From the NCBI RefSeq assembly GCF_014700075.1, contig NZ_JACXBU010000006.1, positions 1 through 64,000 on the forward strand: a stretch of 64,000 nt of DNA, read 5' to 3'. The notes beneath the pieces are model-generated. The model did not search any database. It was not told where the DNA came from and saw nothing but the letters and a program-made list of their open reading frames with translations. A program made the position numbers and the translations under genes. The DNA is from Pseudomonas sp. JM0905a. Its GTDB lineage: Bacteria; Pseudomonadota; Gammaproteobacteria; Pseudomonadales; Pseudomonadaceae. Below, one piece after another: positions 27,254-35,806 of this stretch (the first letter of the stretch is position 1; each line of letters opens with the position of its first letter).

Positions 27254-28159
27254 TCAGCAGGCCATCTTCTTTCCCATCGGGCGGGCCGTCCCTACCCGGG
27301 CCAGCCAGTCCCGCCAGCGCACGCGCTCCTCGTGAACCAGCCAGCCATCCTGCTCCGCGAAACTCTCCGAAAGCCAGACACCACGGGTGCTGGCCGCCTT
27401 GAATTCGCCGTTGCGCAGGGTCAGCAGGTCGCCGGTGGGCAGGCCCTGATGCAGCGGTAGCAGGTAGATGTCGGGTCGGCGGCGCTCCAGGCTGGCCACC
27501 AGCTTGCCGTCCTGCAGCACCTCATCCACGTGGAACAGGCTGATCTGGTGGCAATCCTTCGGCAGCTCCAGGCGCAGGTCGTAGACCAGTTGCAGGGAAG
27601 CGGTGGGCAGGTGCACGTAGGCCTCGGGCCGTTCCAGCAGCGTCAGCTTGCCGTTGCTCACTGGGCGGGCGGCGCCGGACAGCGGGCTGAGGCGGAAGTG
27701 GTTGGTTTCGCGATAGCGCAGTTGCCGCTGGTAGGGCGTTGGTAGCCAGGTGTCGCCGAACCGCCCGGCGAGCCAGCCTTCCGGCGTCTCGATCAGGCAT
27801 TCCTCGGCCACTTCCTGAATGGCGGTGAGCAGCGGCAGGTTCAGCTCATGGGCGGGGACGTAGCCGGAAATCAGCTTGAGTACGGTGTCGCCGCGATCCT
27901 GGCGGCGCTGGCGCACCAGTAGCCAGTAGTCGCGCCCCTGCAGCGCCAGGGTCAGCCGCACCGACACGCCGAGGTTCGCCAGTTCCACCGCGAAGCGCTG
28001 GTTGTCGTTCACCCTGACCGGGCGGCGTCTTTCCAGCATCTGGGTGAAGTTGAGCGGCAGCCCCAGGCTCTGGTAGCTCAGGGCATCGGCGCTGGCTTCG
28101 ACATGCAGCGGGAGGGTCTTGAACGCGCTGGGGTCCTTGCGGGCGAGTATTCGCGGCAT
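27254..28159 (-). CDS. Conserved hypothetical protein with a Nudix-like motif
   Basis: The 301-residue protein is soluble, with no signal peptide or membrane segment. Around residues 99-123 it reads GYVPAHE, then after nine residues QEVAEECLI. This resembles a Nudix box (G-x5-E-x7-REUxEExGU) with spacing two too long, Q for R and L for G. It is in the same orientation as the aldo-keto reductase upstream, with a 24-base gap, and matches the place of PA4993. A catalytically altered Nudix-fold protein is possible but unproven. Confidence 0.6.
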   Translation of the reverse strand: MPRILARKDPSAFKTLPLHVEASADALSYQSLGLPLNFTQMLERRRPVRVNDNQRFAVELANLGVSVRLTLALQGRDYWLLVRQRRQDRGDTVLKLISGYVPAHELNLPLLTAIQEVAEECLIETPEGWLAGRFGDTWLPTPYQRQLRYRETNHFRLSPLSGAARPVSNGKLTLLERPEAYVHLPTASLQLVYDLRLELPKDCHQISLFHVDEVLQDGKLVASLERRRPDIYLLPLHQGLPTGDLLTLRNGEFKAASTRGVWLSESFAEQDGWLVHEERVRWRDWLARVGTARPMGKKMAC

Positions 28160-28183
28160 GTCGGCTCCTGGGCCAGGGGTCGG

Positions 28184-28996
28184 CTAGTGGCGATGGGCTC
28201 CGATGACGGCGGCAGCCGTCGCGACATTATGGGACAGATGCAGCGGATTGATGGTCCCGATTATCGCGCTGGTCACCCCCGGATGACCAAAGATCAGTTC
28301 GAAGCTGGCGCGGACCGGATCCACGCCGGCGTCGAGGCAGGCATGACCGCTGGCCAGGCCTTTCTTGATCAGGATGCCCTTGTTCTGTTGCACCGCGAAG
28401 TCGAGCACCGGCTTCTCGCCCTGTTCATTGAGGTTGTAGGTGACCATGGCGCAATCCCCCTGTTCCAGGGCCAGGAGGCCGCCGTCCACGGTCTTGCCGG
28501 AGAGGCCGAAGGCGCGGATCTTGCCGGCCTGCCTGAGCTCGGCGAGGGTCTCGTAGACGCCGCTGTCCCGCAGGATGGCCAGGTCGTTGCCATCGGAGTG
28601 CACCAGCACCAGGTCGATGAAGTCGGTTTCCAGGCGTTTCAGGCTGCGTTCCACGGAGAAGCGCGTGTGTTCGGGGCTGAAGTCGAAGCGGGAGAGGCCG
28701 CCTTCGAACTCCTCGCCCACCTTGCTGACGATCACCCAGTCCTGGCGCTGGCCGCGTAGCAGCGGACCGAGGCGCTCCTCGCTGCGGCCATAGGCCGGCG
28801 CGGTGTCGATGAGGTTGATGCCGAGGTCGCGGGCCAGGGCCAGCAGCTGACGGGCCTCTACGTCGTCGGGAATGGTGAAGCCGCTGGGGTACTTCACGCC
28901 CTGGTCGCGGCCGAGCTTGACGGTGCCCAGCCCCAGCGGGGAAACCATCAGGCCGGTGCTGCCCAGGGGGCGATGCAGACTGTGCAGGTTGTTCAT
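28184..28996 (-). CDS. Aldo/keto reductase
   Basis: The 270-residue protein has the TIM-barrel aldo-keto reductase pattern. LGLGTVKLG, INLIDTAPAYGRSEERLG (Asp and Tyr of the active site), KVGEEF (probable active-site Lys), LVHSDGND (the His position) and the C-terminal GHPGVTSAIIGTINP, which binds NADPH, are all present. The ATG at 28996 overlaps the stop of the FAD oxidoreductase by four bases, so these two are coupled. Substrate unknown. Confidence 0.9.
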   Translation of the reverse strand: MNNLHSLHRPLGSTGLMVSPLGLGTVKLGRDQGVKYPSGFTIPDDVEARQLLALARDLGINLIDTAPAYGRSEERLGPLLRGQRQDWVIVSKVGEEFEGGLSRFDFSPEHTRFSVERSLKRLETDFIDLVLVHSDGNDLAILRDSGVYETLAELRQAGKIRAFGLSGKTVDGGLLALEQGDCAMVTYNLNEQGEKPVLDFAVQQNKGILIKKGLASGHACLDAGVDPVRASFELIFGHPGVTSAIIGTINPLHLSHNVATAAAVIGAHRH

Positions 28997-30168
28997 CCCA
29001 GCAGTTCCTCCCAGGCCGGTTGCGCTACCGTCGGGCGGGGCAGGGCAGGCAGCGGCGGATTGGCTGATGGCCGCACGCCGTCGCGCTCGAAGACGGCCAG
29101 CACGCGGTCGGCGAAGTCCGGCGCCAGGGCCAGCTTGGTGGGCCAGCCCACCAGCAAGCGGTCCTGTTCGGCGAGGAAGGCATTGTCCGGACGAACCAGG
29201 CCGCTCTGGGCCGGCTCGGCGCGGTCCACCCGCAGGGTCGCCCATTGCGCGGTGGAGAGGTCGATCCAGGGCAGCAACTGGCGCAACTCCTGTTCGGCTG
29301 CGGCGATCTGTTCGGCTTCGTTGCGGGCCACGCCGTCGGCTTCGGCCAGGTCGCCGCCCAGGTACCACACCCATTGGCCGTCGGCGGCCGGGTGGCTGGT
29401 CACGGTGATGCGCGGTTTCGGTCCGCCACCCAGGCAATGGGCGTACAGCGGTTTCAGGCTGGGCGCCTTGACCATCACCATGTGCAGCGGGCGACGCTGC
29501 ATGGCCGGCTGGCTGAGGCCCAGGGCTTCGAGCAGTGCCTGGTTGCCAGCGCCGGCGCTTAGCACAATGCGTTGCGCGCGGACTGCACGGCCGTCGATGA
29601 CCAGGCCGACCAGCTGACCGTCCTCCCGTAAGGGGGCGACTTCGCGGCCTGCGAGCAGGCTGTCGCCAGCGAGCTCCGCCAGGCGGGTGATCAGGCTGGG
29701 CACGTCCAGCACCAGTTCGGCCAGGCGGTAGACCTTGCCCTTGAACTTCGGGTGTTGTAGCGCCGGCGGCAGGGCATCGCCCTTGACCTGGTCGACGCGG
29801 CCGCGCACCGCCTTGCTGGCGAAGAAGCTGGTGAGATTGCCGGCCAGGGTGCCGGGGGACCAGAGATAGTGGGCATCGGAGAGCAGGCGTACGCCGCGAA
29901 GATCCAGCTCGCCGTTACCAGCCAGGGCCTCGCGCCAGCGGCGGGGCATGTCGGCGATGGCTTCCGAGGCGCCGGTGAGGGCGCCGTGCAGGGCGTACTT
30001 GGCGCCACCGTGGATGATCCCCTGGGATTTGACGCTCTGTTCGCCGCCAAGGCTGGCCTTTTCCACCAGCAACGTGGCGAAGCCTTGCTGGCGCAGGCGG
30101 GCATTGAGCCACAGGCCGGCGATACCGCCGCCCAGGATGAGCACATCAGTGGAAAGGGATTCGGCCAT
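28993..30168 (-). CDS. FAD-dependent oxidoreductase (D-amino acid oxidase/GlpA-like fold)
   Basis: The 391-residue protein begins STDVLILGGGIAGLWLNARL, a classic FAD-binding Rossmann motif, followed by LLVEKASLGGEQSVKSQG where flavin ribose binding occurs. VRAQRIVLSAGAGNQALLEAL is the second FAD contact of the DAO family. It lies at the start of an apparent operon with the aldo-keto reductase and the Nudix-like protein. A terminator for the preceding SMR gene stands just upstream of its start. The substrate is unknown. Confidence 0.85.
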   Translation of the reverse strand: MAESLSTDVLILGGGIAGLWLNARLRQQGFATLLVEKASLGGEQSVKSQGIIHGGAKYALHGALTGASEAIADMPRRWREALAGNGELDLRGVRLLSDAHYLWSPGTLAGNLTSFFASKAVRGRVDQVKGDALPPALQHPKFKGKVYRLAELVLDVPSLITRLAELAGDSLLAGREVAPLREDGQLVGLVIDGRAVRAQRIVLSAGAGNQALLEALGLSQPAMQRRPLHMVMVKAPSLKPLYAHCLGGGPKPRITVTSHPAADGQWVWYLGGDLAEADGVARNEAEQIAAAEQELRQLLPWIDLSTAQWATLRVDRAEPAQSGLVRPDNAFLAEQDRLLVGWPTKLALAPDFADRVLAVFERDGVRPSANPPLPALPRPTVAQPAWEELLG

Positions 30169-30184
30169 GGGTTGCAGGCGCCTC

Positions 30185-30217
30185 GAAAAAAACAGGGGCG
30201 CAGTATAGCGCCCCTGT
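30185..30217 (-). terminator. Intrinsic terminator downstream of the SMR gene
   Basis: The arms ACAGGGGCGC (30192-30201) and GCGCCCCTGT (30208-30217) pair perfectly. Read on the minus strand, the stem is followed by a run of T at 30185-30191. It ends the leftward SMR transcript and insulates the FAD oxidoreductase gene beginning at 30168. Confidence 0.85.
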
Positions 30218-30311
30218 CGTGATGCCGACCTACAGCAGGTGTCGAGAGCCGTGCGAGCCAGAGCGAGACAAGGCTGCTGCTGGCGCAGTATCGCCGACGC
30301 GCAGCCTGCTC

Positions 30312-30644
30312 TCAGTGGCCGGTGCTGTTGGAGAAGAGCTGAATGACGACCACGCCCGAGACAATCATCCCCATGCCGAGAACAGCGGGGGCATCCAGCT
30401 TCTGCTGATAGAGCACCAGAGCGGCGACGCTCACCAGCACGATGCCGAGCCCGGCCCAGATGGCGTAGGCGATGCCCACGGGGATGCTGCGCACCACCAG
30501 GGTCAGCATCCAGAAGGCGATGGCGTAACCGCCGATCACCAGGATCAGGGGCAGCGGTTTGTTGAAGCCGTCGATGGCCTTCATCGAGGTGGTAGCGACG
30601 ACTTCGGCGGCAATGGCGATGGCGAGATAGATGTAGCCGGTCAT
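30312..30644 (-). CDS. Small multidrug resistance (SMR) family efflux protein
   Basis: The 110-residue protein has four membrane helices and the conserved proton/substrate glutamate Glu14 in IAAEVVATTSMK. WAGLGIVLVSVAALVLY is the third-helix packing region of EmrE-like proteins. It should exchange protons for hydrophobic cations or guanidinium. Sequence alone does not separate EmrE-type drug pumps from other SMR groups, but the full EVxxTxxMK motif favours the drug-exporter branch. The gene is divergent from a LysR regulator with a palindrome between them. Confidence 0.92.
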   Translation of the reverse strand: MTGYIYLAIAIAAEVVATTSMKAIDGFNKPLPLILVIGGYAIAFWMLTLVVRSIPVGIAYAIWAGLGIVLVSVAALVLYQQKLDAPAVLGMGMIVSGVVVIQLFSNSTGH

Positions 30645-30688
30645 GGTCGGGCCTCCTGTGCAATGACGCGAATTCTAAGTTCTCTGCC

Positions 30689-30712
30689 GATGGGATAAAG
30701 TCATTTCCCATC
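30689..30712. promoter_or_regulatory. LysR-type operator candidate between SMR and LysR genes
   Basis: GATGGGA (30689-30695) and TCCCATC (30706-30712) are perfect inverted copies ten bases apart. The site includes T-N11-A-type spacing expected of LysR regulators and sits in the 92-base divergent intergenic space. The linked LysR protein is the natural ligand. Confidence 0.6.
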
Positions 30713-30736
30713 TGAATTGGAGATAGGTTGCCCTCC

Positions 30737-31621
30737 ATGCAATGGAACCTGGAACAGATCCGCCTGTTCGTTGCAGTTGCGGAAGGTCAGTCCTTCTCGG
30801 CGGTCGCGCGCAGGCTGCGGCGCGCCCAGTCGGCGGTGAGCAGTGGCATCGCCCTGCTCGAAGAGGACCTTGGCGTGCAGCTGTTCGACCGCAGCAGCGG
30901 TCGCCAGCCGCGTTTGACGGCGGCGGGCGTGGCCTTGCTGGAGGAAGCCCGGGAAGTCTTGCGGCAGTGCCAGCGCCTGGACGGTAAGGCTCTGGGGCTG
31001 GCGAAGGGCGAAGAAGCGCGCCTGCGCCTGGCCCAGGATGAAGCCATGCCTTATCAGCCGGTTCTGGCCAGCCTGGAGGCGCTGGGCAAGGCATTTCCAT
31101 TGCTGGAGGTGCAACTGACCACCAGTGCCCAGGGGGAAGTGGCGCGCAAGCTGCTGGAGCGCCGCGCCGATCTTGGGCTGCTGTTCCATCATGAGCAGAT
31201 GCCCGACGCCCTGGAGCGCCAACGCTTGGGCACCATCGAGATGGTCACCGTTTGTGGCAGCAATCATTCCCTGGCCGCGATGGAGTGTGCCGATCGTCGC
31301 GAATTGGCGCGTCATCGGCAGATACTCATGTCGCCGCAGGACAGCCATTATCCGGGCGGTGAGCAGATCGGCCCGCAGGTCTGGCGTGCCGACAGCTTCT
31401 ACGTGATGGCCGAACTGCTGATGCGTGGACTCGGTTGGGCCTGGCTGCCGCGCCATGTGGCGCAGTACCCGGCGTATCAGGGACAGCTGGTGGAACTGCG
31501 CAGCGACTGGACGCCGCCCTCGCTGGTGGTGGAGCTGGTCTGCCGTCGCGATGCGGCGCTGGGGCCGGCGGCGCTCTGGCTGGCCGATAGCCTTGCCGAG
31601 CATTTGCAGGCCATGGGTTAG
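30737..31621 (+). CDS. LysR-family transcriptional regulator
   Basis: The 294-residue protein has an N-terminal winged helix (LEQIRLFVAVAEGQSFSAVA, then RRAQSAVSSGIALLEEDLG) and a C-terminal periplasmic-binding-type effector domain. The ATG at 30737 begins MQWNLEQIRLF; a TTG nine bases earlier is less likely. It is divergent from the SMR pump, so it may control that gene and itself. The effector is unknown. waaA follows after 36 bases but is probably separately transcribed. Confidence 0.92.
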   Translation: MQWNLEQIRLFVAVAEGQSFSAVARRLRRAQSAVSSGIALLEEDLGVQLFDRSSGRQPRLTAAGVALLEEAREVLRQCQRLDGKALGLAKGEEARLRLAQDEAMPYQPVLASLEALGKAFPLLEVQLTTSAQGEVARKLLERRADLGLLFHHEQMPDALERQRLGTIEMVTVCGSNHSLAAMECADRRELARHRQILMSPQDSHYPGGEQIGPQVWRADSFYVMAELLMRGLGWAWLPRHVAQYPAYQGQLVELRSDWTPPSLVVELVCRRDAALGPAALWLADSLAEHLQAMG

Positions 31622-31657
31622 TGCGATCGACGGCGAGTCACGCTAAGCTCCGCGCCC

Positions 31658-32923
31658 ATGAATCGCACCCTCTATACCCTGCTGTTCCATCTCGGTCTGC
31701 CGCTGGTAGCTGTGCGCCTGGCCTGGCGCGCTTGGCGTGCGCCGGCCTATGCGCGGCGCATCGGCGAGCGCTTTGCCTTTGGCCTGCCATCCATCAAGCC
31801 GGGCGGTATCTGGGTCCACGCCGTGTCGGTAGGCGAGAGCATCGCCGCGGCTCCCATGGTCCGCGCCCTGCTGGAGCGCCACCCGGACCTTCCGATCACC
31901 ATCACCTGCATGACGCCCACCGGTTCCGAGCGCATCCGCGCGCTGTTCGGCGACAAGGTGCAACATTGCTACCTGCCCTATGATCTGCCTTGGGCGGCTG
32001 CTCGTTTTCTCGACAAGGTGCGGCCGAAGCTGGCGGTGATCATGGAGACCGAGCTCTGGCCGAACCACATTCACCAGTGTGCCCGCCGTGGTATCCCCGT
32101 GGTGCTCGCCAATGCCCGGCTGTCCGAGCGCTCGGCTCGTGGCTATGCGCGATTCGCCAAGCTCACTGGGCCCATGCTGGCCGAACTGAGCTGGATCGCG
32201 GTGCAGACGGAAGCCGAAGCCGAGCGCTTCCGGACCCTGGGCGCGCGCCCTTATTGCGTGGGCGTGACTGGCTCGATCAAGTTCGACCTGCGCATCGACC
32301 CGGCGCTGCTCCAGCGGGCCGCGGAGCTGCGTGGCCAATGGGGCGCCGATTCGCGGCCGGTGTGGATTGCCGCGAGCACCCATGCCGGGGAGGATGAAAT
32401 CGTCCTGGCTGCCCACAAGGCACTGTTGAAACAGCGGCCGGACACACTGCTGATCCTGGTGCCGCGTCACCCGGAGCGATTCGGTCCGGTATTCGAGCTG
32501 AGTCGTCGCGAAGGGCTGGCAACGGTGCGCCGATCCACCGGCGCGCCTGTCGACGCGACGGATGCGGTGCTGGTCGGCGATACCATGGGCGAGTTGCTGT
32601 TCCTGTATGCATTGGCGGACATCGCCTTCGTTGGCGGCAGCCTCGTGCCCAATGGCGGTCACAACCTGCTGGAGCCGGCAGCTCTGGGCAAGCCAGTGCT
32701 CAGTGGCCCGCACCTGTTCAACTTCCTCGAAATCGCCGCGCAGCTCAGAGACGCGGGGGCTCTGGCGGAAGTGGCAGATGCTGAAGAATTGGCCGCACAG
32801 GTTGGTGGGCTCTGGGCCGAGCCGGGGCGCGCGGAGTTTATGCGCGACGCCGGCTTGGGCGTGCTCAAGGCCAACCAGGGTGCGCTGGAGCGTCTGCTGG
32901 GTGGGATTGCGCGGCTGCTGTAG
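31658..32923 (+). CDS. waaA: 3-deoxy-D-manno-octulosonic acid (Kdo) transferase
   Basis: WaaA attaches two Kdo residues to the lipid A precursor from CMP-Kdo, the first core step and essential in most Gram-negatives. The 421-residue GT30 protein has an N-terminal membrane anchor (LYTLLFHLGLPLVAVRLA), the catalytic glutamate region GIWVHAVSVGESIAAAPMV, and the C-terminal FVGGSLVPNGGHNLLEPAA. Its stop codon lies inside the left arm of a dispersed repeat. Confidence 0.96.
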   Translation: MNRTLYTLLFHLGLPLVAVRLAWRAWRAPAYARRIGERFAFGLPSIKPGGIWVHAVSVGESIAAAPMVRALLERHPDLPITITCMTPTGSERIRALFGDKVQHCYLPYDLPWAAARFLDKVRPKLAVIMETELWPNHIHQCARRGIPVVLANARLSERSARGYARFAKLTGPMLAELSWIAVQTEAEAERFRTLGARPYCVGVTGSIKFDLRIDPALLQRAAELRGQWGADSRPVWIAASTHAGEDEIVLAAHKALLKQRPDTLLILVPRHPERFGPVFELSRREGLATVRRSTGAPVDATDAVLVGDTMGELLFLYALADIAFVGGSLVPNGGHNLLEPAALGKPVLSGPHLFNFLEIAAQLRDAGALAEVADAEELAAQVGGLWAEPGRAEFMRDAGLGVLKANQGALERLLGGIARLL

Positions 32924-33017
32924 GGGCGATTTCAATCGCCAAGGGTGGCGTAGCCGCCCCATAGGTGTTTGAAGGGCAGACCTTCGGCCTGCTTGGCGAA
33001 TGAATTCGCCCCTACAG
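32918..33017. repeat. About 100-base MITE-like element with inverted ends
   Basis: The left end CTGTAGGGGCGATTTCAATC and the right end (33 bases later in family terms, at 32995-33017) are inverted copies matching at 21 of 23 positions. The interior has a further short inverted stretch. The stop codon of waaA (TAG, 32921-32923) is made by the left end. A related element is at 52465-52560. The size and ends suggest a small non-autonomous or REP-type element. Confidence 0.7.
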
Positions 33018-33043
33018 GAAAAGGCCCTGAAGGATTGCGCGAA

Positions 33044-33634
33044 TCAGAACGTCGGCGGGGTGATCACCCAGAGGATCAGCGCATCCTTTTCGCCAGGGTT
33101 GCCGTAGCGGTGCGGCTCCTGGCTGGAGAAGCTGAAGCTGTCGCCTTCTTGCAGATGGAAGTGCCGGTCGCCGACCCAGAGTTCGAACTCGCCACTAAGC
33201 ACGTAGCCGGCTTCTTCGCCCTCGTGGCTGTAACTCTCTTCGCTGTAAGTGCCCGGAGGGAAGCGTGAGTGGAGCATCTCCAACTGGCGTAGGGGCTGTG
33301 GGCTGAGCAGCTCGTCGGTGATGCCGTCTTCGTAGTGCAGGCTGGTGCGGGCATTGCGGCGCACGACGTAACCACGATCGGCTTCGGTGGTGGGCGCTTC
33401 GCTGGCGAAGAACCACTGGATGGTGACGCCCAGGCTGCGGGCGATATTGAACAGCGCGGGAATCGAGGGATAGGCCAGGTTGCGTTCCAGCTGGCTGATG
33501 TAGCCGGCGGTGAGCTTGCTCTGTTCGGCCAGCTCGGTGAGGGTCAGGCCCCTGCGTTTGCGCAACGCGCGGATGCGCGTGCCGAGGAATTGGCTCTCGG
33601 CGTTGGCGTTCGGCGATGGCAGGCTAGGGCTCAT
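33044..33634 (-). CDS. XRE-family regulator with C-terminal cupin domain (PuuR-like)
   Basis: The 196-residue protein has a helix-turn-helix in its first third (RKRRGLTLTELAEQSKL followed by GYISQLERNLAYPS) and a cupin_2 domain at the C-terminus (SYSHEGEEAGYVLSGEFELW, LQEGDSFSFSSQEPHRYGNP). Such regulators commonly sense polyamines, amines or amino acids. The ATG at 33634 is preferred over 33646 because GGAGGGA lies four bases before it. It is 59 bases downstream of the flavoprotein gene, in the same direction. Confidence 0.9.
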   Translation of the reverse strand: MSPSLPSPNANAESQFLGTRIRALRKRRGLTLTELAEQSKLTAGYISQLERNLAYPSIPALFNIARSLGVTIQWFFASEAPTTEADRGYVVRRNARTSLHYEDGITDELLSPQPLRQLEMLHSRFPPGTYSEESYSHEGEEAGYVLSGEFELWVGDRHFHLQEGDSFSFSSQEPHRYGNPGEKDALILWVITPPTF

Positions 33635-33693
33635 GGTTCCCTCCATGGGACAGGATCGCGGCATTGTATTGCAGCCGCGATCGCCGGCGACAC

Positions 33694-35649
33694 TCAGATG
33701 CTCCAGGCCAGCTTGAGTCCCTCGTAAATCGCCTCTTCCACCGTGCGAGGCGCCAGGCAGTCGCCGATCCTCCGGAAATCCACCAGGCCCTCCAGCCCAG
33801 CGCCCAGGTCGTCCACCGGCTGGTGGCCCTGGCAGAGCACCAGGGTGTCCACCTCTTCGAATAGCATCGGTTCGCCACAGGCGGCATGCGTCATGTACAC
33901 GGTGTTGTCGTCGCAGCCGTAAAGACGTGCATAGGGCGTGATCGGAATGCCGATCTTGTGCAGCTCTCCGGCCATCTGGTCGCGCACGTAAAGGGGCAGG
34001 CTCTCGCCGCAATGGGGGCCGCTCACCGCCAGGCGCACCTGATGGCCGTTGCATGCCAGGCGTTCGGCGATGCCGGGAGCGATCCAGTCGCCGCGCCAGT
34101 CGGTGACCACCACCGAACGGCCCAGCTGTACTTCGTCACGCAGGACCTGCCAGGCGTCGACCACCTGCAAGTCGCCGCCGCGCTCGAAGGCCGGCCAGTA
34201 GGGTTTCGCGCCGGTGGCGAGAATCACCAGGTCAGGACGCTCGAGTTCCACCAGGGCTCGGTCGACGCGGACATTGCGCTGCACCTGAACGCCGGCCAGC
34301 TCCATCTCCCGTTGCAGGTTGGTGGCCGCCCCGCCGAATTCCGCGCGGCGTGGCAGCAACTGAGCCAGCAACACTTGCCCGCCGAGCTGGTTGGCCGCCT
34401 CGAAGAGGGTTACTTCATGGCCACGCTGGGCCGCCACGGCGGCGGCCTTCATGCCGGCCGGCCCTCCGCCCACCACCATCACGCGCTTGCGCACGGTGGC
34501 AGGTTTGGATTCTCCGTAGGTCAGTTCACGACCGGTTTCCGGGTGCTGGATACAGGAGATGGGATAGCCGCGATGGAAGTGGCCGATGCACGCCTGGTTG
34601 CAGGCGATGCAGGCACGCACATCGTCGCTGCGGCCATTGGCGGCCTTGTTCGGCATCTGCGGATCGCAGATCAGGGCGCGGGTCATGCCGCAGACATCCG
34701 CCTGGCCGCGGGCGAGGATGCTCTCGGCTTCCTGGGGCTGGTTGATCCGCCCGGTGACGAAGAGTGGGATGTCCAGGCGCGACTTGAAGGTCCCGGCTGT
34801 GGAAGCGAGGTAAGCGGCTTCGATGGCCATGGGCGGCACGATATGGATGGCGCCCCCGATAGAGGCGGAAGTGCCGGCCACCAGGTGCAGGTAGTCGAGT
34901 TGCCCTTGCAGGGCGAGAGCGGCGGTCAGGGATTCGTCTTCGGTCAGGCCTTCCGGGTCGCGTTCGTCGGCGGAGATGCGCATGCCGACGATGAAGTCTT
35001 CCGGGCAGTTGGCGCGCACGGCCAGTATCACTTCGCGGACGAAGCGCAGGCGGGCGTCCAGGTCGCCGTTGTAACCGTCTTCCCGGTGGTTCACGCGCGG
35101 GTTGAGGAACTGCGCGGGCAGATAGCCGTGGCTGGCGACGATCTCCACCCCGTCCAGGCCAGCCTCGGACAACCGGCGGGCGGCTGCGCCGTAGCCGGCG
35201 ACGATCTCGTCGATCATTCGCTGGTCCAAGGCTCGCGGCATTACGCGGAAACGCTCGTTGGGCGAAGCCGAAGCGGACCAGGCCACCGTCAGCAGCCCAT
35301 CGCTGGACTCCATGATTTCCCGGCCGGGGTGGAAGACCTGAGAGAGCACCACCGTACCTTCGGCATGGCAGGCGTCGGCCAGCTGGCGATAGCCCTCGAT
35401 GCACTCATCGTCGGTGGCCATCAGCACATGGGAGGTGTAGCGCGCGCTGTCATGCACGCCGGCTACCTGCAGAACGATCAGGCCGACTCCACCCTTGGCG
35501 CGAGCACGGTGGTAGGCAACGAGTTGGTCGTTGACCAGGTTGTCGGCGGGCATCGAGGTGTCGTGGCCGCTGGACATGATCCGGTTCTTCAGGCGCTTGC
35601 CGCGGATTTCCAGGGGCTCGAAAAGATGCGGGAAGGTAGCACTGGACAT
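33694..35649 (-). CDS. FMN/FAD iron-sulphur oxidoreductase of the TMADH/2,4-dienoyl-CoA reductase family
   Basis: The 651-residue protein has an N-terminal Old-Yellow-Enzyme barrel (about 1-340; FEPLEIRGKRLKNRIMSSGH), then a 4Fe-4S site with cysteines spaced C-x2-C-x3-C-x11-C in the segment starting CIACNQACIG, and a C-terminal FAD/NAD(P) region (VMVVGGGPAGMKAAAVAAQ). This is the trimethylamine dehydrogenase architecture shared by N-demethylases such as DgcA. Next to a cupin regulator and a polyamine-type binding protein, an amine or betaine substrate is plausible. Confidence 0.88.
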   Translation of the reverse strand: MSSATFPHLFEPLEIRGKRLKNRIMSSGHDTSMPADNLVNDQLVAYHRARAKGGVGLIVLQVAGVHDSARYTSHVLMATDDECIEGYRQLADACHAEGTVVLSQVFHPGREIMESSDGLLTVAWSASASPNERFRVMPRALDQRMIDEIVAGYGAAARRLSEAGLDGVEIVASHGYLPAQFLNPRVNHREDGYNGDLDARLRFVREVILAVRANCPEDFIVGMRISADERDPEGLTEDESLTAALALQGQLDYLHLVAGTSASIGGAIHIVPPMAIEAAYLASTAGTFKSRLDIPLFVTGRINQPQEAESILARGQADVCGMTRALICDPQMPNKAANGRSDDVRACIACNQACIGHFHRGYPISCIQHPETGRELTYGESKPATVRKRVMVVGGGPAGMKAAAVAAQRGHEVTLFEAANQLGGQVLLAQLLPRRAEFGGAATNLQREMELAGVQVQRNVRVDRALVELERPDLVILATGAKPYWPAFERGGDLQVVDAWQVLRDEVQLGRSVVVTDWRGDWIAPGIAERLACNGHQVRLAVSGPHCGESLPLYVRDQMAGELHKIGIPITPYARLYGCDDNTVYMTHAACGEPMLFEEVDTLVLCQGHQPVDDLGAGLEGLVDFRRIGDCLAPRTVEEAIYEGLKLAWSI

Positions 35650-35697
35650 GGAGGCTCCTGAGGGCCTGGCGGCCCGCTTGTTCTTGTTGAGCCATGG

Positions 35698-35735
35698 AAA
35701 TTTACCTTCAGTAAAAAATCAACTTGTTTTTTTAC
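35698..35735. promoter_or_regulatory. Repeated TTTAC/GTAAA operator candidate
   Basis: TTTAC (35701-35705), GTAAA (35711-35715) and TTTAC (35731-35735) form overlapping inverted repeats: TTTAC-cttca-GTAAA, and GTAAAAAA (35711-35718) with TTTTTTAC (35728-35735). The tract is unusually AT-rich and lies between the divergent flavoprotein and binding-protein genes. The XRE-cupin regulator at 33044-33634 is the likely ligand. Confidence 0.5.
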
Positions 35736-35806
35736 TTTGTCCCGGCTTAGCTTCGTGTCAGCCCGAGCCGGGCAGGCTTCATGACAACAACAAGAGGAGA
35801 AGCACC

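Noticed and set aside
33886..35661. 591-codon plus-strand open frame opposite the flavoprotein
   Set aside because: The minus-strand protein has FMN, iron-sulphur and FAD motifs; the antisense frame has none.
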